64,000 bases of DNA from Odontesthes bonariensis (taxonomy: Eukaryota; Chordata; Actinopteri; Atheriniformes; Atherinopsidae): assembly GCF_027942865.1 (NCBI RefSeq), contig NC_134525.1, positions 936,723-1,000,722 of the forward strand, in the 5' to 3' direction. Below are positions 11,690 through 25,400 of this stretch, one piece after another. The position numbers were made by a program, and so were the translations under genes. How positions within the stretch are numbered: position 1 is the stretch's first letter; each line of letters begins with the position of its first letter. The notes under the pieces were generated by a model. That model did not search any database. It was not told where the DNA came from and saw only the letters and a program-made list of their open reading frames with translations.

Positions 11690-12386
11690 TCTCTAAGTTA
11701 TGGGAGCAGATGGTTTGCTGCAGTTTGTGAAAGCTTCGGGTTTATTTTTTATACGTCTGAATTATTAAGTTAACTAAAAAAAAAAAGTTTTTCATGAGAT
11801 GAAATGAAAAGTGACGTAAAAAACAAGTTGATTCACGTAAAAGACTGAGTGTGAGAACAAATATAATCAATAAAGATCCAAACATCCACCGACCGCGTCA
11901 TCCTGGTCAGAGTCCTGAGGGGCGGAGCCTATTAACCTACAATATCGCCGCCCCAGTGGCCGCCTGCCGTCTTTATTTTACTGTTAAATGTTCTGATTTA
12001 TTCAACATTTCTCTGTTATGATTTTAAAGGATCTTTAAACACTTTTATTTGCAGATTAAATAAATCGGAACATATTCATGACAGATTGCTTTAATGTGAG
12101 CTAATATCACTTTTTCTTCTAAAACAAACTAAGTGAACTTTACTGATCAAACATGTAAATATTCTTTATGTTGTTCCACTTTAACACAAAAGTACAATAA
12201 ATACACCAATAAAACTAAATAAACTGAGCTGTTCCAGAGGATAAACTAAGTGAATCTGACTGCAGCTACACTCAGATATGCTGAACTTAAAGATGCTCAG
12301 TACAGCCACAGGTAAGCAGGGAGTCCGTCCCATTTCTTCACCTTTTACAGGTGATTCAGAGGGAAATGTGACTGAGTCTTTTTAAT
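11690..12386. other. Crygn-rheb intergenic DNA, AT-rich
   Basis: Upstream region of crygn with no coding frame or recognisable RNA gene. It leads into the inverted repeat that begins at 12387. Confidence 0.4.
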
Positions 12387-12484
12387 GATGCAGAAACAGT
12401 GAAACATGAGCAATAAATGAAGTTCAGACATGATCTTAAACATTTATTTTAACGCTCAGGTTTTACTCTGAAGGGAAGTCGGCT

Positions 12485-12499
12485 GCTGCCCCCTGCTGG
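12485..12499 (-). promoter_or_regulatory. CTCF-type motif, left copy
   Basis: Read on the minus strand this is CCAGCAGGGGGCAGC, which satisfies every position of the degenerate CTCF core CCASYAGRKGGCRSY. It points away from the right-hand copy. Confidence 0.6.
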
Positions 12500-12687
12500 A
12501 TGCTCCAGCTGCAACAACTTTATTAAACAACTGAATATTTGGCTTATTTGTAAATTCTTAATGTAATAATGTGCAGCTCGTCTTTGTGCTAAGTGACAAA
12601 ATACTGAAGATGGATGGAAAACGAGAGAAATCAGAGCCACGGATTATGCTTCAGGCTGCAGGTTTAACACGTATGCAGCTGGAGCAT

Positions 12688-12702
12688 CCAGCAGGGGGCA
12701 GC
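12688..12702 (+). promoter_or_regulatory. CTCF-type motif, right copy
   Basis: CCAGCAGGGGGCAGC on the plus strand, a full match to the CTCF core consensus and 189 bp from the oppositely oriented left copy. Occupancy cannot be judged from sequence. Confidence 0.6.
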
Positions 12703-12839
12703 AGCCGACTTCCCTTCAGAGCGTTAAAATTAATGTTTAAGATCAAGAGGAAGATGTCTGACTTCATTTATTGCTCATGTTTCACTGTTTCTGCATCATG
12801 CAGCCATTCAGAGCCTGGTTAGAGCTAAAGGTTGTGCAG

Positions 12840-13280
12840 ACATGAGACGGCAGGTTTTTAGCACAGCTTTAATGATTCAATCATAGAAACAGAAATAGTT
12901 CTTCTTCACATATAAAAACGTTGTAAATACAGAGGAGGGATCAGCCGAGGGTTCAGGCAGCAGCTCTCACAGAATCCGATGATCAGGTTGGAAATATATC
13001 AAAACTAAAGGGTCAAAAGTCTTTTATTCATGCAAAAAAAAAGAACTTCAGGCCACGTTTCACTGCAGTGAGCGAACCAAACGGTTCCTACAGATGTTTC
13101 AGTTCACGGTGGGTCAGAGGAGGCAGAGAGCTGTGCTGCCTCTGAGCTTCGGGGCCGTTGGTCGTCTCTGTGTTGGTCCTGTGATGGACCGATGAAAACA
13201 GACTCTTAAAGAAGATAAGAACAAACATGCATCTCCTCCACTCGGGTCTCTCATCATGTCTCCGGCTGTATCTGCCTCCA
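12840..13280. other. Unassigned spacer before the 31-bp satellite
   Basis: About 440 bases of unique sequence with no recognised gene. Confidence 0.4.
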
Positions 13281-13283
13281 GCG

Positions 13284-16200
13284 ACTACATGTGGATAAAA
13301 GCATCAGCTGAGCGCCCCCATGTGGATAAAAGCATCAGCTGAGCGACTACATGTGGATAAAGCATCAGCTGAGCGCCCACATGTGGATAAAAGCATCAGC
13401 TGAGCGCCCGCATGTGGATAAAAGCATCAGCGGAGCGACCGCATGTGGATAAAAGCATCAGCTGAGCGGCCGCATGTGGATAAAAGCATCAGCTGAGCGG
13501 CCGCATGTGGATAAAAGCATCAGCGGAGCGACCGCATGTGGATAAAAGCATCAGCTGAGCGCCCGCGTGTGGATAAAAGCATCAGCTGAGCGGCCGCATG
13601 TGGATAAAAGCATCAGCTGAGCGATTACATGTGGATAAAAGCATCAGCTGAGCGCCCGCGTGTGGATAAAAGCATCAGCTGAGCGCCCACATGTGGATAA
13701 AAGCATCAGCTGAGCGCCCACATGTGGATAAAAGCATCAGCTGAGCGCCCGCGTGTGGATAAAAGCATCAGCTGAGCGCCCGCGTGTGGATAAAAGCATC
13801 AGCTGAGCGCCCGCGTGTGGATAAAAGCATCAGCTGAGCGGCCGCGTGTGGATAAAAGCATCAGCTGAGCGATTACATGTGGATAAAAGCATCAGCTGAG
13901 CGACCGCGTGTGGATAAAAGCATCAGCTGAGCGCCCGCATGTGGATAAAAGCATCAGCTGAGCGCCCGCGTGTGGATAAAAGCATCAGCTGAGCGCCCGC
14001 GTGTGGATAAAAGCATCAGCTGAGCGCCCGCGTGTGGATAAAAGCATCAGCTGAGCGCCCGCATGTGGATAAAAGCATCAGCTGAGCGATTACATGTGGA
14101 TAAAAGCATCAGCTGAGCGATTACATGTGGATAAAAGCATCAGCTGAGCGCCCACATGTGGATAAAAGCATCAGCTGAGCGACCGCATGTGGATAAAAGC
14201 ATCAGCTGAGCGCCCGCGTGTGGATAAAAGCATCAGCTGAGCGCCCGCATGTGGATAAAAGCATCAGCTGAGCGATTACATGTGGATAAAAGCATCAGCT
14301 GAGCGCCCACATGTGGATAAAAGCATCAGCTGAGCGCCCGCGTGTGGATAAAAGCATCAGCTGAGCGCCCGCGTGTGGATAAAAGCATCAGCTGAGCGAT
14401 TACATGTGGATAAAAGCATCAGCTGAGCGCCCGCGTGTGGATAAAAGCATCAGCTGAGCGCCCGCGTGTGGATAAAAGCATCAGCTGAGCGCCCGCGTGT
14501 GGATAAAAGCATCAGCTGAGCGACCGCGTGTGGATAAAAGCATCAGCTGAGCGCCCGCGTGTGGATAAAAGCATCAGCTGAGCGCCCGCATGTGGATAAA
14601 AGCATCAGCTGAGCGATTACATGTGGATAAAAGCATCAGCTGAGCGCCCGCATGTGGATAAAAGCATCAGCTGAGCGACTACATGTGGATAAAAGCATCA
14701 GCTGAGCGCCCGCGTGTGGATAAAAGCATCAGCTGAGCGATTACATGTGGATAAAAGCATCAGCTGAGCGCCCACGTGTGGATAAAAGCATCAGCTGAGC
14801 ACCCACGTGTGGATAAAAGCATCAGCTGAGCGCCCGCGTGTGGATAAAAGCATCAGCTGAGCGATTACATGTGGATAAAAGCATCAGCTGAGCGATTACA
14901 TGTGGATAAAAGCATCAGCTGAGCGCCCACATGTGGATAAAAGCATCAGCTGAGCGATTACATGTGGATAAAAGCATCAGCTGAGCGATTACATGTGGAT
15001 AAAAGCATCAGCTGAGCGCCCGCGTGTGGATAAAAGCATCAGCTGAGTGACCGCGTGTGGATAAAAGCATCAGCTGAGCGCCCGCGTGTGGATAAAAGCA
15101 TCAGCTGAGCGACCGCGTGTGGATAAAAGCATCAGCTGAGCAATTACATGTGGATAAAAGCATCAGCTGAGCGATTACATGTGGATAAAAGCATCAGCTG
15201 AGCGATTACATGTGGATAAAAGCATCAGCTGAGCGACTACATGTGGATAAAAGCATCAGCTGAGCGATTACATGTGGATAAAAGCATCAGCTGAGCGACT
15301 ACATGTGGATAAAAGCATCAGCTGAGCGCCCGCATGTGGATGGAAGCATCAGCTGAGCGACTGCGTGTGGATAAAAGCATCAGCTGAGCGATTACATGTG
15401 GATAAAAGCATCAGCTGAGCGACTACATGTGGATAAAAGCATCAGCTGAGCGCCCGCGTGTGGATAAAAGCATCAGCTGAGCGCCCGCGTGTGGATAAAA
15501 GCATCAGCTGAGCGACCGCATGTGGATAAAAGCATCAGCTGAGCGCCCGCGTGTGGATAAAAGCATCAGCTGAGCGATTACATGTGGATAAAAGCATCAG
15601 CTGAGCGCCCGCATGTGGATAAAAGCATCAGCTGAGCGCCCACATGTGGATAAAGCATCAGCTGAGCGCCCGCGTGTGGATAAAAGCATCAGCTGAGCGC
15701 CCGCATGTGGATAAAGCATCAGCTGAGCGACCGCATGTGGATAAAAGCATCAGCTGAGCGCCCGCGTGTGGATAAAAGCATCAGCTGAGCGACCGCATGT
15801 GGATAAAAGCATCAGCTGAGCGCCCGCGTGTGGATGGAAGCATCAGCTGAGCGACCGCGTGTGGATAAAAGCATCAGCTGAGCGACCGCGTGTGGATAAA
15901 AGCATCAGCTGAGCGCCCGCATGTGGATAAAAGCATCAGCTGAGCGCCCACATGTGGATAAAGCATCAGCTGAGCGACCGCATGTGGATAAAAGCATCAG
16001 CTGAGCGCCCACATGTGGATAAAGCATCAGCTGAGCGCCCGCGTGTGGATAAAAGCATCAGCTGAGCGCCCGCATGTGGATAAAGCATCAGCTGAGCGAC
16101 CGCATGTGGATAAAAGCATCAGCTGAGCGCCCGCGTGTGGATAAAAGCATCAGCTGAGCGACCGCATGTGGATAAAAGCATCAGCTGAGCGCCCGCGTGT

Positions 16201-18895
16201 GGATGGAAGCATCAGCTGAGCGACCGCGTGTGGATAAAAGCATCAGCTGAGCGACCGCGTGTGGATAAAAGCATCAGCTGAGCGCCCGCGTGTGGATGGA
16301 AGCATCAGCTGAGCGACCGCGTGTGGATAAAAGCATCAGCTGAGCGACCGCGTGTGGATAAAAGCATCAGCTGAGCGACCGCATGTGGATAAAGCATCAG
16401 CTGAGCGACCGCGTGTGGATAAAAGCATCAGCTGAGCGACCGCGTGTGGATAAAAGCATCAGCTGAGCGACCGCGTGTGGATAAAAGCATCAGCTGAGCG
16501 ATTACATGTGGATAAAAGCATCAGCTGAGCGACCGCGTGTGGATAAAAGCATCAGCTGAGCGCCCGCGTGTGGATGGAAGCATCAGCTGAGCGCCCGCGT
16601 GTGGATGGAAGCATCAGCTGAGCGACCGCGTGTGGATAAAAGCATCAGCTGAGCGACCGCATGTGGATAAAGCATCAGCTGAGCGACCGCGTGTGGATAA
16701 AAGCATCAGCTGAGCGACCGCGTGTGGATAAAAGCATCAGCTGAGCGCCCGCGTGTGGATGGAAGCATCAGCTGAGCGCCCGCGTGTGGATAAAAGCATC
16801 AGCTGAGCGACCGCGTGTGGATAAAAGCATCAGCTGAGCGCCCGCGTGTGGATGGAAGCATCAGCTGAGCGACTGCGTGTGGATAAAAGCATCAGCTGAG
16901 CGATTACATGTGGATAAAAGCATCAGCTGAGCGATTACATGTGGATAAAAGCATCAGCTGAGCGCCCACATGTGGATAAAAGCATCAGCTGAGCGATTAC
17001 ATGTGGATAAAAGCATCAGCTGAGCGATTACATGTGGATAAAAGCATCAGCTGAGCGCCCGCGTGTGGATAAAAGCATCAGCTGAGCGACCGCGTGTGGA
17101 TAAAAGCATCAGCTGAGCAATTACATGTGGATAAAAGCATCAGCTGAGCGATTACATGTGGATAAAAGCATCAGCTGAGCGATTACATGTGGATAAAAGC
17201 ATCAGCTGAGCGATTACATGTGGATAAAAGCATCAGCTGAGCAATTACATGTGGATAAAAGCATCAGCTGAGCGATTACATGTGGATAAAAGCATCAGCT
17301 GAGCGACTACATGTGGATAAAAGCATCAGCTGAGCGATTACATGTGGATAAAAGCATCAGCTGAGCGACTGCGTGTGGATAAAAGCATCAGCTGAGCGAT
17401 TACATGTGGATAAAAGCATCAGCTGAGCGCCCGCGTGTGGATAAAAGCATCAGCTGAGCGCCCGCGTGTGGATAAAAGCATCAGCTGAGCGCCCGCGTGT
17501 GGATAAAAGCATCAGCTGAGCGACCGCATGTGGATAAAAGCATCAGCTGAGCGCCCGCGTGTGGATAAAAGCATCAGCTGAGCGATTACATGTGGATAAA
17601 AGCATCAGCTGAGCGCCCGCGTGTGGATAAAAGCATCAGCTGAGCGATTACATGTGGATAAAAGCATCAGCTGAGCGATTACATGTGGATAAAAGCATCA
17701 GCTGAGCGCCCACATGTGGATAAAAGCATCAGCTGAGCGCCCACATGTGGATAAAGCATCAGCTGAGCGCCCGCGTGTGGATAAAAGCATCAGCTGAGCG
17801 CCCGCATGTGGATAAAGCATCAGCTGAGCGCCCGCGTGTGGATAAAAGCATCAGCTGAGCGACCACATGTGGATAAAAGCATCAGCTGAGCGATTACATG
17901 TGGATAAAAGCATCAGCTGAGCGCCCGCGTGTGGATAAAAGCATCAGCTGAGCGATTACATGTGGATAAAAGCATCAGCTGAGCGCCCGCGTGTGGATAA
18001 AAGCATCAGCTGAGCGCCCGCGTGTGGATAAAAGCATCAGCTGAGCGCCCGCGTGTGGATAAAAGCATCAGCTGAGCGACCACATGTGGATAAAAGCATC
18101 AGCTGAGCGCCCACATGTGGATAAAGCATCAGCTGAGCGCCCGCGTGTGGATAAAAGCATCAGCTGAGCGCCCACGTGTGGATAAAAGCATCAGCTGAGC
18201 GCCCACATGTGGATAAAGCATCAGCTGAGCGCCCGCGTGTGGATAAAAGCATCAGCTGAGCGCCCGCATGTGGATAAAGCATCAGCTGAGCGCCCGCGTG
18301 TGGATAAAAGCATCAGCTGAGCGCCCGCGTGTGGATAAAAGCATCAGCTGAGCGACCGCATGTGGATAAAAGCATCAGCTGAGCGCCCGCGTGTGGATGG
18401 AAGCATCAGCTGAGCGACCGCGTGTGGATAAAAGCATCAGCTGAGCGACCGCATGTGGATAAAGCATCAGCTGAGCGACCGCGTGTGGATAAAAGCATCA
18501 GCTGAGCGATTACATGTGGATAAAAGCATCAGCTGAGCGATTACATGTTGATAAAAGCATCAGCTGAGCGCCCGCGTGTGGATAAAAGCATCAGCTGAGC
18601 GCCCGCGTGTGGATGGAAGCATCAGCTGAGCGACCGCGTGTGGATAAAAGCATCAGCTGAGCGCCCGCATGTGGATAAAAGCATCAGCTGAGCGACCGCA
18701 TGTGGATAAAAGCATCAGCTGAGCGACCGCGTGTGGATAAAAGCATCAGCTGAGCGACCGCGTGTGGATAAAAGCATCAGCTGAGCGCCCGCGTGTGGAT
18801 GGAAGCATCAGCTGAGCGACCGCGTGTGGATAAAAGCATCAGCTGAGCGACCGCGTGTGGATAAAAGCATCAGCTGAGCGACCGCGTGTGGATGG
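13284..18895. repeat. Satellite array, 31-bp unit, about 180 copies
   Basis: The constant core is GTGGATAAAAGCATCAGCTG, followed by AGCG and a variable 7-8 base spacer (CCCGCGT, CCCACAT, ATTACAT, ACTACAT, ACCGCAT, ACCGCGT). A 30-bp variant lacks one A (GGATAAAGC) and another variant has GGATGGAAGC. Each unit holds CAGCTG and often CATGTG or CACGTG (E-boxes) plus GGATAA (a GATA-type site). The array fills most of the crygn-rheb interval. Confidence 0.97.
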
Positions 18896-19225
18896 AAGCA
18901 GGATGTGGGAATCAAACGGCTCCCAAAGGTGCAAAGAAAAGCGTAAAACACACAGATCGCATCTCGTTTCCCACGCTGATGTTTTCTTTCTATGTTCTGG
19001 TTCCACTAACGGGACAAACGTCCGATTCCAGCTGGTTCTGAATGTAGAGCGAACGTCACCAAACTCCATTAAAAAATCTGTTCATTTAGCGTTTTCCTGC
19101 AGTTTGCCACTAAAAGGAGTTTGAGGAAGCAGACTTTGTGCCTCCCGCAGTCTAAGAATGAATGTATAAATGTTTGTATTACCTTAAAACTCTCTTTTCA
19201 ATCTACTTAAGAACAACTTTGAGTG

Positions 19226-19231
19226 TTTATT
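19226..19231 (-). terminator. rheb: Candidate poly-A signal of rheb
   Basis: AATAAA on the minus strand, 186 bases past the rheb stop codon. It is the first canonical signal in the non-repetitive DNA after the stop. Confidence 0.6.
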
Positions 19232-19416
19232 CAGTTTAAACGTGGCCCCTGAAACTCTGGGCTCAGCTCTGAGGTCGTGTGTCCGCCGTGTTGTTGGTGT
19301 TTGGACGAGGACAGAAAATCTCAGGCTGGGTTAAATCTGCGGGTTTCTGAACAGAGTCTTGTGTGACCTGAGGAGGAGACGGAACATGTCAGCGGTCTCC
19401 TGGTCGGTGGTGGCAG

Positions 19417-22400
19417 CTACATCACGGAGCAGGGGGGCCGGACCTGTGGCTGGCCCGCCTCCATCTTCTCCACCTCCAGGATCATCCTCCTGAACACCTC
19501 CACCGCCGTCTGAGGAGGAGCAGACGGTTAGATGGGAGCTTCGGATGGGGAGGTTAGATGAATCTTTGTCCTCACCTGGTTTTCTTTGGCTGAAGACTCG
19601 AGAAAGGCAGCGTTCCACGACTCGGCCAGAGCTCTCCCCTCCTCATAGCTGATCGCTCTGCACAACAACAACAGAAGAGAGGTCTTTGTTTTGGATTTAC
19701 ACCTCAGACGCCCTGATATATGCTCCCAGGAACAGGAAGAAGTTTTACACCTCAGACGCCCTGATATATGCTCCCAGGAACAGGAAGAAGGAGTTTTACC
19801 CCTCAGACGCCCTGATATATGCTCCCAGGAACAGGAAGAAGGAGTTTAACACCTCAGACGCCCTGATATATGCTCCCAGGAACAGGAAGAAGGAGTTTTA
19901 CACCTCAGACGCCCTGATATATGCTCCCAGGAACAGGAAGAAGGAGTTTTACCCCTCAGACGCCCTGATATATGCTCCCAGGAACAGGAAGAAGGAGTTT
20001 TACACCTCAGACGCCCTGATATATGCTCCCAGGAACAGGAAGAAGGAGTTTTACACCTTCAGACGCCCCGATATATGCTCCCAGAAACAGGAAGAAGGAG
20101 TTTTACACCTCAGACGCCCTGATGTATGCTCCCAGGAACAGGAAGAAGGAGTTTTACACCTCAGACGCTCTGATATATGCTCCCAGGAACAGGGAGAAGG
20201 AGTTTTACACCTCAGACGCCCTGATATATGCTCCCAGGAACAGGAAGAAGGAGTTTTACACTTCAGACGCCCTGATATCTGCTCCCAGGAACAGGAAGAA
20301 GGAGTTTTACACCTCAGACGCCCTGATATCTGCTCCCAGGAACAGGAAGAAGGAGTTTAACACCTCAGACGCCCTGATATATGCTCCCAGGAACAGGAAG
20401 AAGGAGTTTTACACCTCAGACGCCCTGATATATGCTCCCAGGAACAGGAAGAAGGAGTTTTACACCTTCAGACGCCCCGATATATGCTCCCAGAAACAGG
20501 AAGAAGGAGTTTTACACCTCAGACGCCCTGATATATGCTCCCAGGAACAGGAAGAAGGAGTTTTACACCTCAGACGCCCTGATATATGCTCCCAGGAACA
20601 GGAAGAAGGAGTTTTACACCTCAGACGCCCTGATATATGCTCCCAGGAACAGGAAGAAGGAGTTTTACACCTCAGACGCCCTGATATATGCTCCCAGGAA
20701 CAGGAAGAAGGAGTTTTACACCTCAGACGCCCTGATATCTGCTCCCAGGAACAGGAAGAAGGAGTTTTACACCTCAGACGCCCTGATATATGCTCCCAGG
20801 AACAGGAAGAAGGAGTTTTACACCTCAGACGCCCTGATATATGCTCCCAGGAACAGGAAGAAGGAGTTTTACCCCTCAGACGCCCTGATATATGCTCCCA
20901 GGAACAGGAAGAAGGAGTTTTACCCCTCAGACGCCCTGATATATGCTCCCAGGAACAGGAAGAAGGAGTTTTACACCTCAGACGCCCTGATATATGCTCC
21001 CAGGAACAGGAAGAAGGAGTTTTACACCTCAGACGCCCTGATATATGCTCCCAGGAACAGGAAGAAGGAGTTTTACACCTCAGACGCCCTGATATATGCT
21101 CCCAGGAACAGGAAGAAGGAGTTTTACACCTCAGACGCCCTGATATATGCTCCCAGGAACAGGAAGAAGGAGTTTTACACCTCAGACGCCCTGATATATG
21201 CTCCCAGGAACAGGAAGAAGGAGTTTAACACCTCAGACGCCCTGATATATGCTCCCAGGAACAGGAAGAAGGAGTTTTACACCTCAGACGCCCTGATATA
21301 TGCTCCCAGGAACAGGAAGAAGGAGTTTTACACCTCAGACGCCCTGATATATGCTCCCAGGAACAGGAAGAAGGAGTTTTACACCTCAGACGCCCTGATA
21401 TACGCTCCCAGGAACAGGAAGAAGGAGTTTTACACCTCAGACGCCCTGATATATGCTCCCAGGAACAGGAAGAAGGAGTTTTACACCTCAGACGCCCTGA
21501 TATACGCTCCCAGGAACAGGAAGAAGGAGTTTTACACCTCAGACGCCCTGATATATGCTCCCAGGAACAGGAAGAAGGAGTTTTACACCTCAGACGCCCT
21601 GAAATATGCTCCCAGGAACAGGAAGAAGGAGTTTTACACCTCAGACGCCCTGATATACGCTCCCAGGAACAGGAAGAAGGAGTTTTACACCTCAGACGCC
21701 CTGATATATGCTCCCAGGAACAGGAAGAAGGAGTTTTACACCTCAGACGCCCTGATATATGCTCCCAGGAACAGGAAGAAGGAGTTTTACACCTCAGACG
21801 CCCTGATATATGCTCCCAGGAACAGGAAGAAGGAGTTTTACCCCTCAGACGCCCTGATATATGCTCCCAGGAACAGGAAGAAGGAGTTTTACACCTCAGA
21901 CGCCCTGATATATGCTCCCAGGAACAGGAAGAAGGAGTTTTACACCTCAGACGCCCTGATATATGCTCCCAGGAACAGGAAGAAGGAGTTTTACACCTCA
22001 GACGCCCTGATATATGCTCCCAGGATAATGTATTATGAAACGAGTCAGAAGCACATGGTTTTATGGTTCACAAACTTCTTGAGTGTTGCTTTAAGACCTA
22101 AGAAATAAAGTTTGATCCGGTGCGTTACCTCTCCATGTGTAAGTCTTTCTTGTTCCCAACCAAAATAATCGGGACTCTGGAGAGAAATAGAGAGGATGTT
22201 AATCTCTGAGTTAAGACTGGTTGCACATCAGCATCCTCACACAGATGAAGGTGGCAAGGTTTGTTAAATAAATGAATATGTATGTTACGTCTGATTTTAT
22301 TAAACCTCTGAGCTGAGAGTTCTTTCAGGACTAACAGTGAGATTTGATCACTGAGCGTTCCCTCACAAGAAAGGAAACCTTAGTCTACATCAAACAAGAA

Positions 22401-25400
22401 AGTAAATATTTAAAAAGCAAACACGCCTATAAGATGATTAAATGTGTCGGGCAGCACAACACCTGTAAGGAGGGTGTAATACCACTAACTGCCACTAGGT
22501 GCTGCTCCCAAACACCTGTGGCTGTAACAGACTCCAGTTAAAAAGCATGAAACACTCACTGGTTGTCACGTGTTTATAATAATTCTACAATTTCACATGT
22601 TTTACGTGTCTCTCTCCAGGACGGTTGTGTGTGTGCACGTGTGTGTGCACGTACTGGACGTTTCCCACCATGTCCAACAGCTTCTCGTGGATCACTCTGA
22701 CCACCTCGAAGCTGAACACAGACACAGAAACACACTTAAAGACGTTTTAAACTCACTGACGGACGTTTCAGGTTTCACCCAAAGGGAAGTAACCACGTTT
22801 GGTCTCTCTTTGGGAGGCACAACTAATCAAGTTTTAATCCTGATTCTGATTTCCTGCGATTGAACAAACGTGATCGTCCAATATTTAAAATGCTGCCGAT
22901 GCATCACAGATCATCTGTGATGCTAACCAGGAACAGGTCATCTGTGATGCTAACAGGAACAGGTCATCTGTGATGCTAACCAGGAACAGATCATCTGTGA
23001 TGCTAACCAGGAACAGATCATCTGTGATGCTAACCAGGAACAGGTCATCTGTGATGCTAACCAGGAACAGGTCATCTGTGATGCTAACAGGAACAGGTCA
23101 TCTGTGATGCTAACCAGGAACAGATCATCTGTGATGCTAACCAGGAACAGGTCATCTGTGATGCTAACAGGAACAGATCATCAGTGATGCTAACCAGGAA
23201 CAGATCATCTGTGATGCTAACCAGGAACAGATCATCTGTGATGCTAACCAGGAACAGATCATCTGTGATGCTAACAGGAACAGGTCATCTGTGATGCTAA
23301 CAGGAACAGGTCATCTGTGATGCTAACCAGGAACAGATCATCTGTGATGCTAACAGGAACAGATCATCTGTGATGCTAACAGGAACAGATCATCTGTGAT
23401 GCTAACAGGAACAGGTCATCTGTGATGCTAACCAGGAACAGATCATCTGTGATGCTAACAGGAACAGGTCATCTGTGATGCTAACCAGGAACAGATCATC
23501 TGTGATGCTAACAGGAACAGATCATCAGTGATGCTAACCAGGAACAGATCATCTGTGATGCTAACCAGGAACAGATCATCTGTGATGCTAACCAGGAACA
23601 GGTCATCTGTGATGCTAACCAGGAACAGATCATCTGTGATGCTAACCAGGAACAGATCATCTGTGATGCTAACCAGGAACAGGTCATCTGTGATGCTAAC
23701 CAGGAACAGGTCATCTGTGATGCTAACCAGGCACAGATCATCAGTGATCCTAACCAGGAACAGATCATCTGAGATGCTAACAGGAACAGATCATCTGTGA
23801 TGCTAACCAGGAACAGATCATCTGTGATGCTAACCAGGAACAGGTCATCTGTGATGCTAACCAGGAACAGATCATCTGTGATGCTAACCAGGAACAGATC
23901 ATCTGTGATGCTAACCAGGAACAGGTCATCTGTGATGCTAACCAGGAACAGATCATCTGTGATGCTAACAGGAACAGGTCATCTGTGATGCTAACCAGGA
24001 ACAGATCATCTGTGATGCTAACAGGAACAGGTCATCTGTGATGCTAACCAGGAACAGATCATCTGTGATGCTAACAGGAACAGATCATCTGTGATGCTAA
24101 CCAGGAACAGGTCATCTGTGATGCTAACCAGGAACAGATCATCTGTGATGCTAACAGGAACAGGTCATCTGTGATGCTAACCAGGAACAGATCATCTGTG
24201 ATGCTAACAGGAACAGGTCATCTGTGATGCTAACCAGGAACAGATCATCTGTGATGCTAACAGGAACAGATCATCAGTGATGCTAACCAGGAACAGATCA
24301 TCTGTGATGCTAACCAGGAACAGATCATCAGTGATGCTAACAGGAACAGATCATCAGTGATGCTAACCAGGAACAGATCATCTGTGATGCTAACAGGAAC
24401 AGATCATCAGTGATGCTAACCAGGAACAGATCATCAGTGATGCTAACCAGGAACAGATCATCTGTGATGCTAACCAGGAACAGATCATCTGTGATGCTAA
24501 CCAGGAACAGATCATCTGTGATGCTAACCAGGAACAGATCATCTGTGATGCTAACAGGAACAGATCAGTAATGCTAACCAGGAACAGATTATCAGTGATG
24601 CTAACCAGGAACAGATCATCAGTGATGCTAACCAGGAACAGATCAGTGATGCTAACAGGAACAGATAATCTGTGATGCTAACCAGGAACAGATCATCAGT
24701 GATGCTAACCAGGAACAGACCATCAGTGATGCTAACCAGGAACAGATCATCAGTGATGCTAACAGGAACAGATCATCAGTGATGCTAACAGGAACAGATC
24801 ATCAGTGATGCTAACCAGGAACAGATCATCTGTGATGCTAACCAGGAACAGATCATCAGTGATGCTAACCAGGAACAGATCATCAGTGATGCTAACCAGG
24901 AACAGATCATCTGTGATGCTAACCAGGAACAGATCATCAGTGATGCTAACCAGGAACAGATCATCTGTGATGCTAACCAGGAACAGGTCATCAGTGATGC
25001 TAACCAGGAACAGGTCATCAGTGATGCTAACCAGGAACAGGTCATCAGTGATGCTAACCAGGAACAGGTCATCTGTGATGCTAACCAGGAACAGATCATC
25101 TGTGATGCTAACAGGAACAGGTCATCTGTGATGCTAACCAGGAACAGGTCATCAGTGATGCTAACCAGGAACAGGTCATCTGTGATGCTAACCAGGAACA
25201 GGTCATCTGTGATGCTAACCAGGAACAGATCATCTGTGATGCTAACCAGGAACAGATCATCTGTGATGCTAACCAGGAACAGGTCATCTGTGATGCTAAC
25301 CAGGAACAGGTCATCTGTGATGCTAACAGGAACAGGTCATCTGTGATGCTAACCAGGAACAGATCATCTGTGATGCTAACCAGGAACAGGTCATCTGTGA

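Larger units (their letters stand above)
12387..12797. repeat. Inverted repeat (about 125-bp arms, 160-bp loop) with CTCF-type motifs
   Basis: The left arm 12387-12514 and right arm 12674-12797 are reverse complements apart from small indels. They share, for example, GATGCAGAAACAGTGAAACA against its complement and the segment with GGGAAGTCGGCTGCTGCC. Each arm carries one CCAGCAGGGGGCAGC. The structure resembles a foldback or MITE-like element, but no target-site duplication is evident. Confidence 0.85.

Noticed and set aside
13284-18895. CRISPR-like appearance (constant core with short variable spacers)
   Set aside because: The variable part is only 7-8 bases with a handful of recurring states, the genome is vertebrate and no cas genes exist. 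It is an ordinary satellite.
20432-22108. 558-codon open frame on the plus strand
   Set aside because: It is entirely a 51-bp repeat in a rheb intron; open frames occur because the unit is a multiple of three. There is no non-repetitive coding part or splice support.
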